The notes beneath the pieces are model-generated. The model was not told the origin of the DNA and did not search any database. It was given only the letters and a program-made list of their open reading frames with translations. Of a DNA stretch of 64,000 nt, positions 56,951-64,000 are shown one piece after another; the first letter of the stretch is position 1, and the number at the start of each line of letters is the position of its first letter. The stretch is from Aurantimicrobium photophilum (GTDB taxonomy: Bacteria > Actinomycetota > Actinomycetes > Actinomycetales > Microbacteriaceae). The translations under genes were made by a program, and so were the position numbers. The DNA lies in contig NZ_CP023994.1 of the NCBI RefSeq assembly GCF_003194085.1, positions 744,001 to 808,000 on the forward strand, written 5' to 3'.

Positions 56951-58356
56951 GCAACGACAAAAGACCGCACACAAAAGGACCACGACGTTCGAGGCCAGTT
57001 ACTCCATCACGTTTGGTTGCTTTTGAAGTACTCATGGCCGTAGATGTTGATGACGCCTATGCGAACCTTGCCTTGCCCGCAAAGATCAGAGAGTTTGGAC
57101 TCAGCTCAAATGATGCTGGCCTAGCCACAGAACTCACTTATGGCACATTGCGGATGCAAGGGTTTTATGACCGTGTCATTGCAAATGCCGCAGCACGCGA
57201 TATCGACACTATTGATTTAGTTGTCTTGAACATTCTTCGCATGGGAGTTCATCAACTTCTGAATATGAGAGTGGCACAGCACGCAGCCGTTGATGAAAGT
57301 GTGAACCTTGCCGAACACATGGCTTCACTCGGTGCGGTTGGTTTCGTCAACGCTGTCCTTCGCCGCACAAGTCGTCACGACCTAGAAGACTGGCAAGAGT
57401 TCATCACTAAAGACATCTCGAATGCAGATGAGCGACTCGCTGCTCTGTATTCGCATCCTGTGTGGATCGTTCGTGCCCTCAAGCAAAGCTTGGAAGCAGA
57501 GGGTAGAGGTGAAGAGCTCGAGAATCTTCTGGCAAGTGACAACCTCAATCCTCGAGTGACTCTAGTTGAGCTTCCAGGTTTCGTTGATGCCAACGACGAA
57601 GTCGAAGGTGAACCCACCAACTACTCACCGCTAGGGATGTCGTTGAATACCGGTGGTGACCCAACGCGTTTTGCTCGCGTGCGCGAAGGTGTCGTTCGTG
57701 TTCAAGATGAAGGTTCTCAACTTGCTGCACTCGTGCTCTCTCGTCACCACGAAATTACACCCGGTGAGAAGTGGCTCGATATGTGTGCTGGTCCAGGTGG
57801 CAAAGCCGCGCTCCTGGCTGCAGAGGCAACACTAGGTGGAGCTGAATTAACTGCTAATGAAGTTATTCCAGGTCGTGCAGACCTGGTTCGTAAAGCCTTA
57901 GCCATACTTCCGGACGTCGACGTTGTGACCGGAGATGGTGTTGATATTGGACTGGACCAGCCCAATACCTATGACCGTATTCTTCTCGATGCTCCCTGTA
58001 CTGGATTAGGTGCTCTACGTCGACGCCCCGAAGCCAGATGGCGGAAATCTCCTAAGGATGTTGGTGATCTCACTGCACTGCAGGCTCAACTTCTCACAAG
58101 CGCCCTTCACGCACTGAAACCCGGGGGAGTCCTTGCCTATGTCACGTGTTCTCCGCACCTGGCCGAGACTCGAGCAATAGTCGAAGGTGCACTTCGAAAG
58201 AATCAGAATGTTTCTGAACTTGATGCACGTGCTGTGTTGTCTGACGTAGCAATGGAAACCATGGATATTGCCGGAGATTCACAATCTGTTCAGCTGTGGC
58301 CACATCGACATGGCACAGATGCCATGTTCATCTCACTTCTGACTAAGTCGGAATAG
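56947..58356 (+). CDS. rsmB: 16S rRNA m5C967 methyltransferase RsmB (Sun/Fmu)
   Basis: A 469-residue rRNA methyltransferase. An N-terminal NusB-like helical domain (~20-150, LVAFEVLMAVDVDDAYANLA) precedes the SAM-dependent fold: WLDMCAGPGGKAALLA (SAM motif I), ILLDAPCTGLGALRRRPEARW with one catalytic Cys, and AYVTCSPHLAETR with the second. It starts at GTG 56947 inside the fmt stop. The fmt-rsmB-rpe order is conserved. Confidence 0.96.
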   Translation: MSNDKRPHTKGPRRSRPVTPSRLVAFEVLMAVDVDDAYANLALPAKIREFGLSSNDAGLATELTYGTLRMQGFYDRVIANAAARDIDTIDLVVLNILRMGVHQLLNMRVAQHAAVDESVNLAEHMASLGAVGFVNAVLRRTSRHDLEDWQEFITKDISNADERLAALYSHPVWIVRALKQSLEAEGRGEELENLLASDNLNPRVTLVELPGFVDANDEVEGEPTNYSPLGMSLNTGGDPTRFARVREGVVRVQDEGSQLAALVLSRHHEITPGEKWLDMCAGPGGKAALLAAEATLGGAELTANEVIPGRADLVRKALAILPDVDVVTGDGVDIGLDQPNTYDRILLDAPCTGLGALRRRPEARWRKSPKDVGDLTALQAQLLTSALHALKPGGVLAYVTCSPHLAETRAIVEGALRKNQNVSELDARAVLSDVAMETMDIAGDSQSVQLWPHRHGTDAMFISLLTKSE

Positions 58357-58359
58357 GCT
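58354..58359 (+). promoter_or_regulatory. Candidate -10 box for rpe (leaderless)
   Basis: TAGGCT overlaps the rsmB stop codon and ends six bases before the rpe ATG, placing the predicted transcription start on the ATG. No Shine-Dalgarno is present. Confidence 0.42.
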
Positions 58360-58365
58360 GAGAAC

Positions 58366-59031
58366 ATGGCTATTCGGATCAATCCCAGCATTCTTTCTGC
58401 TGACTTCGTCAACATGGAACGAGACTTGGGCGCCATAGCAACTGCAGATCTTGCACACGTCGACGTGATGGACAATCACTTTGTCCCAAATCTGACTTTT
58501 GGCCCTCAGATGGTTGGTCGCATTCAGGATGTGTCGCCAATTCCTCTAGATGTTCACCTCATGATTGACAACCCGGAACGCTGGGCGCCCGGATATGCAG
58601 AACTTGGTGCGTATTCGGTGACCTTCCATGCCGAGTCCACAGACAACCCTGTTGCTGTAGCGCGCCGTTTGCGTGAAATCGGTGCTCGAGCCGGTTTAGC
58701 AGTGAAACCCGGGACAGATATTGAGACTTATCTAGAACTGATGCCCGAATTTGATCAAATTCTCGTGATGACGGTTGAACCTGGTTTTGGTGGACAATCA
58801 TTTATTCCTGATGTCATGCCTAAGCTCGTCCTGCTCGATCAAGCACGAAAGAAATCAGGTTTGGACGTCTGGCTTCAGGTAGACGGTGGCATCACCCTGG
58901 ACACCATCGTGATTGCCGCAGAAGCCGGTGCAGACACTTTTGTGGCTGGTTCCAGTGTCTATAACTCCGGAAATCCGGAGCAGGCCATCGCGGGTCTGCG
59001 CGCTGCAGCTCACACTGCGCACAAGCACTAG
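58366..59031 (+). CDS. rpe: Ribulose-phosphate 3-epimerase
   Basis: A 221-residue TIM-barrel enzyme of the pentose phosphate pathway that interconverts ribulose 5-phosphate and xylulose 5-phosphate. It shows INPSILSADFVNMERDL, the metal-binding HVDVMDNHFVPNLTFGP, DVHLMIDNPERW, VMTVEPGFGGQSFI and QVDGGITLDT. It stands nine bases after rsmB and 23 bases before hisE. Confidence 0.98.
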   Translation: MAIRINPSILSADFVNMERDLGAIATADLAHVDVMDNHFVPNLTFGPQMVGRIQDVSPIPLDVHLMIDNPERWAPGYAELGAYSVTFHAESTDNPVAVARRLREIGARAGLAVKPGTDIETYLELMPEFDQILVMTVEPGFGGQSFIPDVMPKLVLLDQARKKSGLDVWLQVDGGITLDTIVIAAEAGADTFVAGSSVYNSGNPEQAIAGLRAAAHTAHKH

Positions 59032-59042
59032 TTCAAGCAGGG

Positions 59043-59048
59043 TAGCCT
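59043..59048 (+). promoter_or_regulatory. Candidate -10 box for the hisEGFI-trp string (leaderless)
   Basis: TAGCCT lies in the rpe-hisE gap and ends six bases before the hisE GTG. There is AAGGGG between them, but too close to the GTG to serve as a normal ribosome site. Confidence 0.4.
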
Positions 59049-59054
59049 TAAGGG

Positions 59055-59318
59055 GTGAAATCCTTTGATTCCCTCTTCTCCGAGCTCAGCGCCAAGGCAG
59101 TAGAGCGCCCAGAAGGTTCGCGCACTGTCGCTGAACTAGATGCAGGCGTTCACGCTATTGGTAAGAAAATCGTCGAAGAAGCAGCAGAAGTCTGGATGGC
59201 TGCTGAATACGAATCACAAGAGGCAACTGCCGAAGAAATTTCTCAGCTTCTCTACCATGTGCAGGTTTTGATGATTGCCAAGGGTATCTCGCTCGACGAG
59301 GTTAACCATCATCTCTAA
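59055..59318 (+). CDS. hisE: Phosphoribosyl-ATP pyrophosphatase
   Basis: An 87-residue all-alpha MazG-like enzyme for the second step of histidine synthesis. Metal-binding residues lie in [19 protein letters not shown] and [15 protein letters not shown]. It starts at GTG 59055. It is followed by hisG after 39 bases, the standard actinobacterial pair. Confidence 0.95.
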   Translation: MKSFDSLFSELSAKAVERPEGSRTVAELDAGVHAIGKKIVEEAAEVWMAAEYESQEATAEEISQLLYHVQVLMIAKGISLDEVNHHL

Positions 59319-59357
59319 ACGCTGAGTTTCTTTTCCACTTCACAAAGGTTTATTCAC

Positions 59358-60197
59358 ATGTTGCGCGTAGCTATTCCAAACAAAGGTTCTCTCGCTGAGA
59401 TATCAGCAGAAATGCTCTATGAAGCCGGTTACACCGGTCGTAAAGATCCCCGGGATCTCCACTACTCCGATACCCGTAACGGTGTTGAGTTCTTCTATCT
59501 CCGTCCACGAGATATCGCAACGTATGTTGGCTCGGGCGCTCTTGACGTCGGTATTACTGGACGTGATCTCCTGCTTGATTCTCACTCAGAAGCCAAAGAA
59601 ATTGCCGAACTTTCGTTCGGAGATTCCACCTTCCGATTTGCAGGTCCTGCGGGAACCTTTGCCGATCTCTCGGACCTCGCGGGTAAGCGAGTAGCTACCA
59701 GCTACCCAGGCCTCGTCGGCACGTTCCTGGCGCAAGCAGGTGTGCAGTCTCACTTGGTCAAGTTGGACGGTGCTGTTGAATCGGCCGTTCGTTTGGGTGT
59801 AGCCGACGCTGTTGCCGATGTTGTTTCTACTGGTTCAACGTTGCGTAAGGCTGGTCTGGATATTTTCGGCCCCGTCATCCTCGAGTCCACAGCAGTGTTG
59901 ATTAGTCGCGATGCCTCCATCGATGGAATCAGCACCCTGATGCGTCGTCTGCAGGGTGTTCTTGTGGCAAAACAGTATGTCCTAATGGATTACGACGTTC
60001 CCAAGAAGTTCTTAGATGCTGCTTGCGCGATTGCACCTGGCATTGAGTCTCCAACTGTGAGCCCCCTGCACGATCCAGAATGGGTTGCTGTTCGAGTTAT
60101 GGTTCCACGTGCGGATCGTAATGATGTCATGGACAAGCTCTACGACCTTGGTGCCCGCGCCATCTTGGTCTCAGCAATCCACGCTGCTCGCCTGTAA
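59358..60197 (+). CDS. hisG: ATP phosphoribosyltransferase (long form)
   Basis: A 279-residue HisG of the long form: two periplasmic-binding-like catalytic domains and a C-terminal ACT-like regulatory domain (~205-279, [20 protein letters not shown]) that binds histidine for feedback inhibition. The PRPP loop is [30 protein letters not shown] and [13 protein letters not shown] are typical. AAAGG precedes the ATG. No hisZ is needed for this form. hisF follows after two bases. Confidence 0.96.
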   Translation: MLRVAIPNKGSLAEISAEMLYEAGYTGRKDPRDLHYSDTRNGVEFFYLRPRDIATYVGSGALDVGITGRDLLLDSHSEAKEIAELSFGDSTFRFAGPAGTFADLSDLAGKRVATSYPGLVGTFLAQAGVQSHLVKLDGAVESAVRLGVADAVADVVSTGSTLRKAGLDIFGPVILESTAVLISRDASIDGISTLMRRLQGVLVAKQYVLMDYDVPKKFLDAACAIAPGIESPTVSPLHDPEWVAVRVMVPRADRNDVMDKLYDLGARAILVSAIHAARL

Positions 60198-60199
60198 CC

Positions 60200-60961
60200 A
60201 TGTCTGTAGCTGTTCGCATCATTCCCTGCCTCGACGTAGCTGATGGTCGAGTAGTCAAGGGGGTCAACTTCCTGAATCTGAAAGATCAGGGAGACCCTGT
60301 CGAGCTTGCTCGTTACTACTACGAGCAAGGTGCAGACGAAATTACGTTTCTCGACGTCAAAGCCACGGTAGAAAACCGTTCCACCATGTTTGATGTCGTT
60401 GCCCGCACGGCAGATGCGGTTTTTATTCCATTGACAGTCGGTGGCGGTGTTCGCACCGTTGAGGATGTTGCCCAGTTACTCGCCCACGGTGCAGACAAGG
60501 TCGGCGTCAACAGCGCAGCTATTCAACGACCTGAATTGTTAGACGACATCTCCAGTCGTTATGGTGCACAAGTACTTGTGCTTTCCTTGGACATCACTCG
60601 GTCAGCGTCGACGCCATCTGGTTTCGTTGTGACGACTCATGGTGGTCGTGAACTCACTGACATTGACGCGCTTGAATGGGCTCGCGAAGCCATTACTCGT
60701 GGCGCTGGTGAGCTTCTGGTGAATTCAATTGATGCAGACGGAACAAAGGATGGTTTCGACCTCGAATTGATCTCTGCAATTCGAGAGATCAGTTCTGTTC
60801 CCGTTATTGCCAGCGGTGGTGCAGGTTCTGCAGCAGATTTCCCACCTGCAATCCAAGCGGGAGCTGACGCTGCCCTTGCTGCCAGTATTTTCCACTCCAA
60901 AGCTGTCACTATTGGAGAAGTAAAGTCAGTTTTGAAAAATGATGGGTTTGAGGTGCGATAA
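60200..60961 (+). CDS. hisF: Imidazole glycerol phosphate synthase cyclase subunit
   Basis: A 253-residue TIM barrel that forms imidazole glycerol phosphate and AICAR, using ammonia from HisH. The two catalytic Asp residues are in [17 protein letters not shown] (Asp ~11) and [11 protein letters not shown] (~130). Half-barrel phosphate sites are [12 protein letters not shown] and [13 protein letters not shown]. hisH and hisA are not in the window. hisI follows with no gap. Confidence 0.97.
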   Translation: MSVAVRIIPCLDVADGRVVKGVNFLNLKDQGDPVELARYYYEQGADEITFLDVKATVENRSTMFDVVARTADAVFIPLTVGGGVRTVEDVAQLLAHGADKVGVNSAAIQRPELLDDISSRYGAQVLVLSLDITRSASTPSGFVVTTHGGRELTDIDALEWAREAITRGAGELLVNSIDADGTKDGFDLELISAIREISSVPVIASGGAGSAADFPPAIQAGADAALAASIFHSKAVTIGEVKSVLKNDGFEVR

Positions 60962-61333
60962 ATGTCAGCTTTCGATCCATCCAACTTGAAGTATGACTCT
61001 CAAGGCCTGATTCCCGCCATCATTCAAGATGTTGCCAACAACGATGTTCTGATGCTTGGCTACATGAACGCGGAGGCTGTACGTAGAACACTCTTAGAGG
61101 GGCGTGTCACCTTCTGGTCTCGATCCCGCCAGGAATATTGGCGCAAAGGTGACACCAGCGGTCACGCTCAATTTGTTCGCTCGGTGCACCACGACTGTGA
61201 TGCAGATACTTTGCTCATCGGCGTTGAACAAATAGGTGCAGCATGCCACACCGGTTCACGCACCTGTTTTGAAGACTATGACGTTGCAGCTGTCGTCGAT
61301 GTTGACTCTTCTGTGATTGGACCGGGGGAGTAG
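60962..61333 (+). CDS. hisI: Phosphoribosyl-AMP cyclohydrolase
   Basis: A 123-residue zinc enzyme for the third step of histidine synthesis. [47 protein letters not shown] with metal Asp residues, and the zinc cysteines in [13 protein letters not shown] are all present. It follows hisF directly and its stop shares a base with the trpE GTG, so his and trp genes are joined. Confidence 0.97.
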   Translation: MSAFDPSNLKYDSQGLIPAIIQDVANNDVLMLGYMNAEAVRRTLLEGRVTFWSRSRQEYWRKGDTSGHAQFVRSVHHDCDADTLLIGVEQIGAACHTGSRTCFEDYDVAAVVDVDSSVIGPGE

Positions 61334-62859
61334 TGGCTACGCACGACACCAACTTGCACTCATTCAGCTCATTGCTTGCTGAGGGTCACAAAGTAATTCC
61401 TGTCACCCGCTCACTTTTTGCAGATGCAGAAACACCCATCAGTATCTATCGCAAGCTTGCGTCAGGAGTACCTGGTTCATTCCTACTCGAATCTGCTGAA
61501 CAGGGCGGTATTTGGTCCAGGTTCTCCTTCGTCGGTGTATCAAGCTATGGCGTCATTACCGATCATGACGTTACTCCTCAGTGGCAAGATTTTGGACTTT
61601 CTTCACAGGATGCTTTCGGTGGTGAGATTCCTGCGACAGGTCTGAGTGCACTGGATGCTCTTTACCGTCGTTGGAAGACCCCTCACATTGAGGGGATGCC
61701 TCCACTGACGGGTGCACTCGTCGGTTTTATTGGATGGGAAGCTATCCGAGAGTTAGAGAATCTCCCAAGTGCACCTCCTGCTGATTTCTCTATTCCCCGA
61801 CAGGGTCTGAGTTTTTCTCGCGAGGTCATTGTTCTCGATCACAAATTTGGGACAGTCACACTGATCTCCAACGTTCTCGTTCTGGGGGATTCACCTTCGG
61901 CTGAAGAACTTCTCACCAGTGCACAAGCGCGTTTGGATGATCTGCAACTCCGACTCTCCGTACCTGGACCCGTCGGCTTGGCTCACATTGACCTGGATAC
62001 GGTCGCCGAACCTCGTCTGCGCACACCCAAACAAGATTTCCTCGATGCAGTTGTTACCTCAAAGAAGCACATTGTTGATGGTGATGTATTCCAGGTTGTG
62101 ATCTCACAACGCTTTGATGCTGACAATTCAGCTTCTCCTGAAGATGTGTATCGAGTTCTCCGGAGCTTGAACCCCAGCCCATACATGTATTTGTTGGCTC
62201 TGGAAACGGTTGACGGCACTCCCTACTCGATAGTGGGTTCGAGCCCAGAAGCACTCGTCAAGGTGTCCTCTGGTCGAGTCTTTACTCACCCCATTGCAGG
62301 ATCAAGACCACGTGGCGCAAATCCTGAAGAGGATCTTGAATTAGAAACTGACCTGCTGGCCGATGACAAGGAACGTTCAGAGCACTTGATGCTCGTAGAC
62401 CTTGCTCGCAATGATCTTTTGCGGGTTTGTGACGCCGGTTCGGTTGAAGTTACTGAGTTCATGCGTGTGGAACGTTTCTCTCACATCATGCATATCGTCA
62501 GTTCTGTAGAAGGTGACCTTGCTTCAGGTAAGGGTCCCGTTGACGTATTTCGTGCAACATTCCCTGCAGGTACGCTGAGCGGTGCTCCCAAGCCCCGAGC
62601 TCTCGAAATCATTGACGACCTCGAACCGGCCCAACGCGGCGTCTATGGGGGAGTAGTTGGATACTTCGACTTCGCGGGAGATGCAGATTTGGCCATCGCC
62701 ATTCGCACGGTTGTGCTCAAAGATGACAAAGCATATGTTCAAGCTGGTGCAGGTCTCGTGATGGATTCAGTTCCTGAAACTGAATATCTCGAAACTCAAA
62801 ACAAAGCTGCTGCTCCGTTGCGTGCTGTAGCCATCGCTAACGCACTGAAGAAGGTGTGA
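61333..62859 (+). CDS. trpE: Anthranilate synthase component I
   Basis: A 508-residue chorismate-using enzyme that makes anthranilate with the TrpG glutaminase. The feedback tryptophan-binding motif LLESAEQGG is near residue 50; the catalytic domain shows FQVVISQRF, PSPYMYLL, HPIAGSRPRGANPEED, RNDLLRVCDAGSVEV and FPAGTLSGAPKPRALEII. It starts at GTG 61333 inside the hisI stop. No trp leader peptide or attenuator is visible before it. trpG is elsewhere. Confidence 0.97.
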   Translation: MATHDTNLHSFSSLLAEGHKVIPVTRSLFADAETPISIYRKLASGVPGSFLLESAEQGGIWSRFSFVGVSSYGVITDHDVTPQWQDFGLSSQDAFGGEIPATGLSALDALYRRWKTPHIEGMPPLTGALVGFIGWEAIRELENLPSAPPADFSIPRQGLSFSREVIVLDHKFGTVTLISNVLVLGDSPSAEELLTSAQARLDDLQLRLSVPGPVGLAHIDLDTVAEPRLRTPKQDFLDAVVTSKKHIVDGDVFQVVISQRFDADNSASPEDVYRVLRSLNPSPYMYLLALETVDGTPYSIVGSSPEALVKVSSGRVFTHPIAGSRPRGANPEEDLELETDLLADDKERSEHLMLVDLARNDLLRVCDAGSVEVTEFMRVERFSHIMHIVSSVEGDLASGKGPVDVFRATFPAGTLSGAPKPRALEIIDDLEPAQRGVYGGVVGYFDFAGDADLAIAIRTVVLKDDKAYVQAGAGLVMDSVPETEYLETQNKAAAPLRAVAIANALKKV

Positions 62860-62861
62860 CC

Positions 62862-63500
62862 ATGAACTACCGCAAGTTCAAGTCATACTCTCTGTTTGCG
62901 GCATTCGTCCTGTCAGCCGTCATTCTTATTGGCTGGTCGCAAACGTGGTTTTTTCTCGAGGTTACCTTTCCCACAGAAAACTCTGAGGGACTGGCTGTTT
63001 CCGGTCAGATAGCGGCTCCAGGTTTGAGTGCTTTCGGACTTGCAGGATTTGCTATTACCGCAGCACTTGCTCTCTCCTCAGTTGTCATACGTCGCATACT
63101 GGGAGTTTTGCTCTTTGGGCTTGGCGTCGCCGTTGTGTTGATGAGCATTTCTGCCTGGTCGGACCCAGTTCTTGCTGCAGCGTCTCAGTTGACTGCGTTG
63201 AGTGCCATTAGTGACATTGAGACGTTACGTACTTTTGTGATTTCTTCCTCGGCAACGGTCTGGCCAGGAATTACTGCTGTTGCAGGAATCCTTCTCGTTC
63301 CTGCGGGAATCATCATTGTGTTCACCGCAGGTAAGTGGGGTACCGGTAGTCGAAAGTTCGACAGAGTTGGCCCAAGCGGCTCAGATTCGGGGCAAGCCAA
63401 GCCTCCACAGAGAGCTCCTGATGAAAACAAAGATGTTTCTTCGGTAAATATTGACGCCTGGGACTCGTTGAGCCACGGAACCGACCCAACTATCAACTAG
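62862..63500 (+). CDS. Trp biosynthesis-associated membrane protein
   Basis: A 212-residue protein with about four membrane helices (~8-28, 55-75, 80-100, 130-155) and a charged cytosolic tail ending in VNIDAWDSLSHGTDPT. It matches by position and type the actinobacterial 'Trp biosynthesis associated' membrane family found between trpE and trpC. Function is unknown. I choose ATG 62862, with AAGAAGG seven bases upstream; GTG 62856 is too close to that site. Confidence 0.82.
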   Translation: MNYRKFKSYSLFAAFVLSAVILIGWSQTWFFLEVTFPTENSEGLAVSGQIAAPGLSAFGLAGFAITAALALSSVVIRRILGVLLFGLGVAVVLMSISAWSDPVLAAASQLTALSAISDIETLRTFVISSSATVWPGITAVAGILLVPAGIIIVFTAGKWGTGSRKFDRVGPSGSDSGQAKPPQRAPDENKDVSSVNIDAWDSLSHGTDPTIN

Positions 63501-63503
63501 AAT
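63498..63503 (+). promoter_or_regulatory. Possible -10 box for the HGxxPAAW gene and trpC
   Basis: TAGAAT at the end of the preceding gene lies 31 bases before the next ATG and fits TANNNT. It overlaps a TAG stop codon, so the match may be accidental. Confidence 0.22.
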
Positions 63504-63534
63504 TTCAACAGAAGTTTTCGCACTGAGGAGTGAC

Positions 63535-63771
63535 ATGAGCAACGACATCGTTGATCCAGGAGAGGGCCACTCGCCCGCAGCATGGACTGCCGTTATTACC
63601 ATGTTGGTATTTTTTGCCATTGGTACAGCCGCATTCGTTCTTGCGATTGAATGGCTTGTCTGGGCTTCAGCCGTCGGTATTTTTGTCGGATGGGGACTTG
63701 GTTTCCTTTTGGCAAAGCTTGGTTATGGTGTGAACGGTCCTAAGTTCACCCCCAAGCCTCACCACTACTAA
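63535..63771 (+). CDS. HGxxPAAW family small membrane protein (DUF6704)
   Basis: A 78-residue protein with the family motif GHSPAAWTAV near its N-terminus, two membrane helices (~17-38 and 42-63, with GWGLGFLLAKLGYG) and a basic, His-ending tail. The family is common in Actinobacteria between trp genes, role unknown. GAGGAG precedes the ATG by six bases. Its stop abuts the trpC ATG. Confidence 0.88.
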   Translation: MSNDIVDPGEGHSPAAWTAVITMLVFFAIGTAAFVLAIEWLVWASAVGIFVGWGLGFLLAKLGYGVNGPKFTPKPHHY

Positions 63772-64000
63772 ATGCTGTCCGACCTGACAGCTGGCGCTCT
63801 GGCGGATGCAGCTGCACGTCGTGAGTTTGTTTCCTTTGCAGAAGTAGAGGCAGCAGCACTAGCTCAGAGTCCTGCTCTGAATGCACTTGAATTTCTCGCA
63901 CCAGCTGATCACATCAAGGTCATTGCTGAGGTGAAGCGTGCGAGTCCTTCACGTGGTGATCTTGCAGCAATCGCAGATCCTGCAGCTCTTGCGCGTACAT
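63772..64000 (+). CDS. trpC: Indole-3-glycerol phosphate synthase, N-terminal part (runs off window)
   Basis: The frame from ATG 63772 is open to the window end, giving the first 76 residues. The catalytic segment IKVIAEVKRASPSRGDLA with its Lys and Glu is diagnostic for TrpC, which closes the indole ring from CdRP. The ATG follows the previous stop directly, so translation is coupled. The remaining two thirds lie outside. Confidence 0.93.
   Translation, partial: MLSDLTAGALADAAARREFVSFAEVEAAALAQSPALNALEFLAPADHIKVIAEVKRASPSRGDLAAIADPAALART

Overview
The window is a dense, fully chromosomal housekeeping region of an actinobacterium. About 63 protein genes and three tRNA genes fill nearly all of it, intergenic gaps are mostly under 150 bases, and I see no mobile element, prophage or CRISPR array. 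Gene order (thrS-HIT, pdxST-yebC-ruvCAB-yajC-secDF-rel, rpsD/alaS-ruvX-mltG-aroECKBQ-efp-nusB-pyrRBC-carAB-pyrF-gmk-rpoZ-coaBC-metK-priA-fmt-rsmB-rpe-his-trp) is the classic Actinobacteria order. The guanylate kinase fused to an actinobacterial IHF domain, the moderate rather than high G+C and the tight packing point to a small-genome member of Microbacteriaceae, such as the freshwater/marine Rhodoluna/Aquiluna-type lineages. That lineage call is inference from content, not from a search.

Layout. Positions 1-2940 (+): end of aconitase, then dxs. 2943-10131 (-): fadB-like protein, thiolase, RNase D, DUF3000, a reduced RibD-C-like protein, SufE, then a separately terminated rhodanese. 10286-14082 (+): ZapE-like ATPase and two tandem ammonium channels, each preceded by a four-box GlnR-like operator. 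14153-14449: tRNA-Gly, tRNA-Cys, tRNA-Val. 14528-27064 (+): thrS, HIT/Ap4A hydrolase-like protein, pdxS, pdxT, yebC, ruvCAB, yajC-secD-secF, rel. 27061-29707 (-): AbiEi-antitoxin-like protein, DUF349 protein, membrane cyclophilin. 29733-43300 (+): rarA, rpsD, small membrane protein, alaS, ruvX, mltG, five shikimate genes, efp, nusB, pyrR, pyrB. 43293-64000 (+): pyrC, PH-like membrane protein, carAB, pyrF, mihF-gmk fusion, rpoZ, coaBC, metK, priA, fmt, rsmB, rpe, hisE-hisG-hisF-hisI, trpE, a Trp-associated membrane protein, an HGxxPAAW protein and the start of trpC.

How the genes work together. Most form long co-directional strings with 1-8 base overlaps, implying coupled translation: de novo pyrimidine synthesis under a PyrR RNA element, the shikimate core leading to trpE/trpC, PLP synthase, Holliday-junction processing, Sec translocation auxiliaries, and the translation apparatus. 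Regulation visible in the DNA comprises the PyrR-binding element overlapping the pyrR ribosome site, GlnR-like operators before both amt genes, several intrinsic terminators with UUCG-type loops, and a recurring TANNNT -10 box (often TAGGCT or TAGACT). At seven genes this box lies only 6-7 bases before the start codon, suggesting leaderless mRNAs.

Most worth a second look: the second ammonium channel has Glu instead of the first pore 'twin' His (a yeast Mep1/Mep3-like state); the paired four-box GlnR-like operators; a perfect 11-bp-arm inverted repeat over the start codons of the AbiEi-like gene; the IHF-guanylate kinase fusion; and the apparent loss of the phosphatidylinositol-phosphate/mannoside gene block usually found between the HIT gene and pdxS. 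I did not find a clearly unprecedented multi-gene system.
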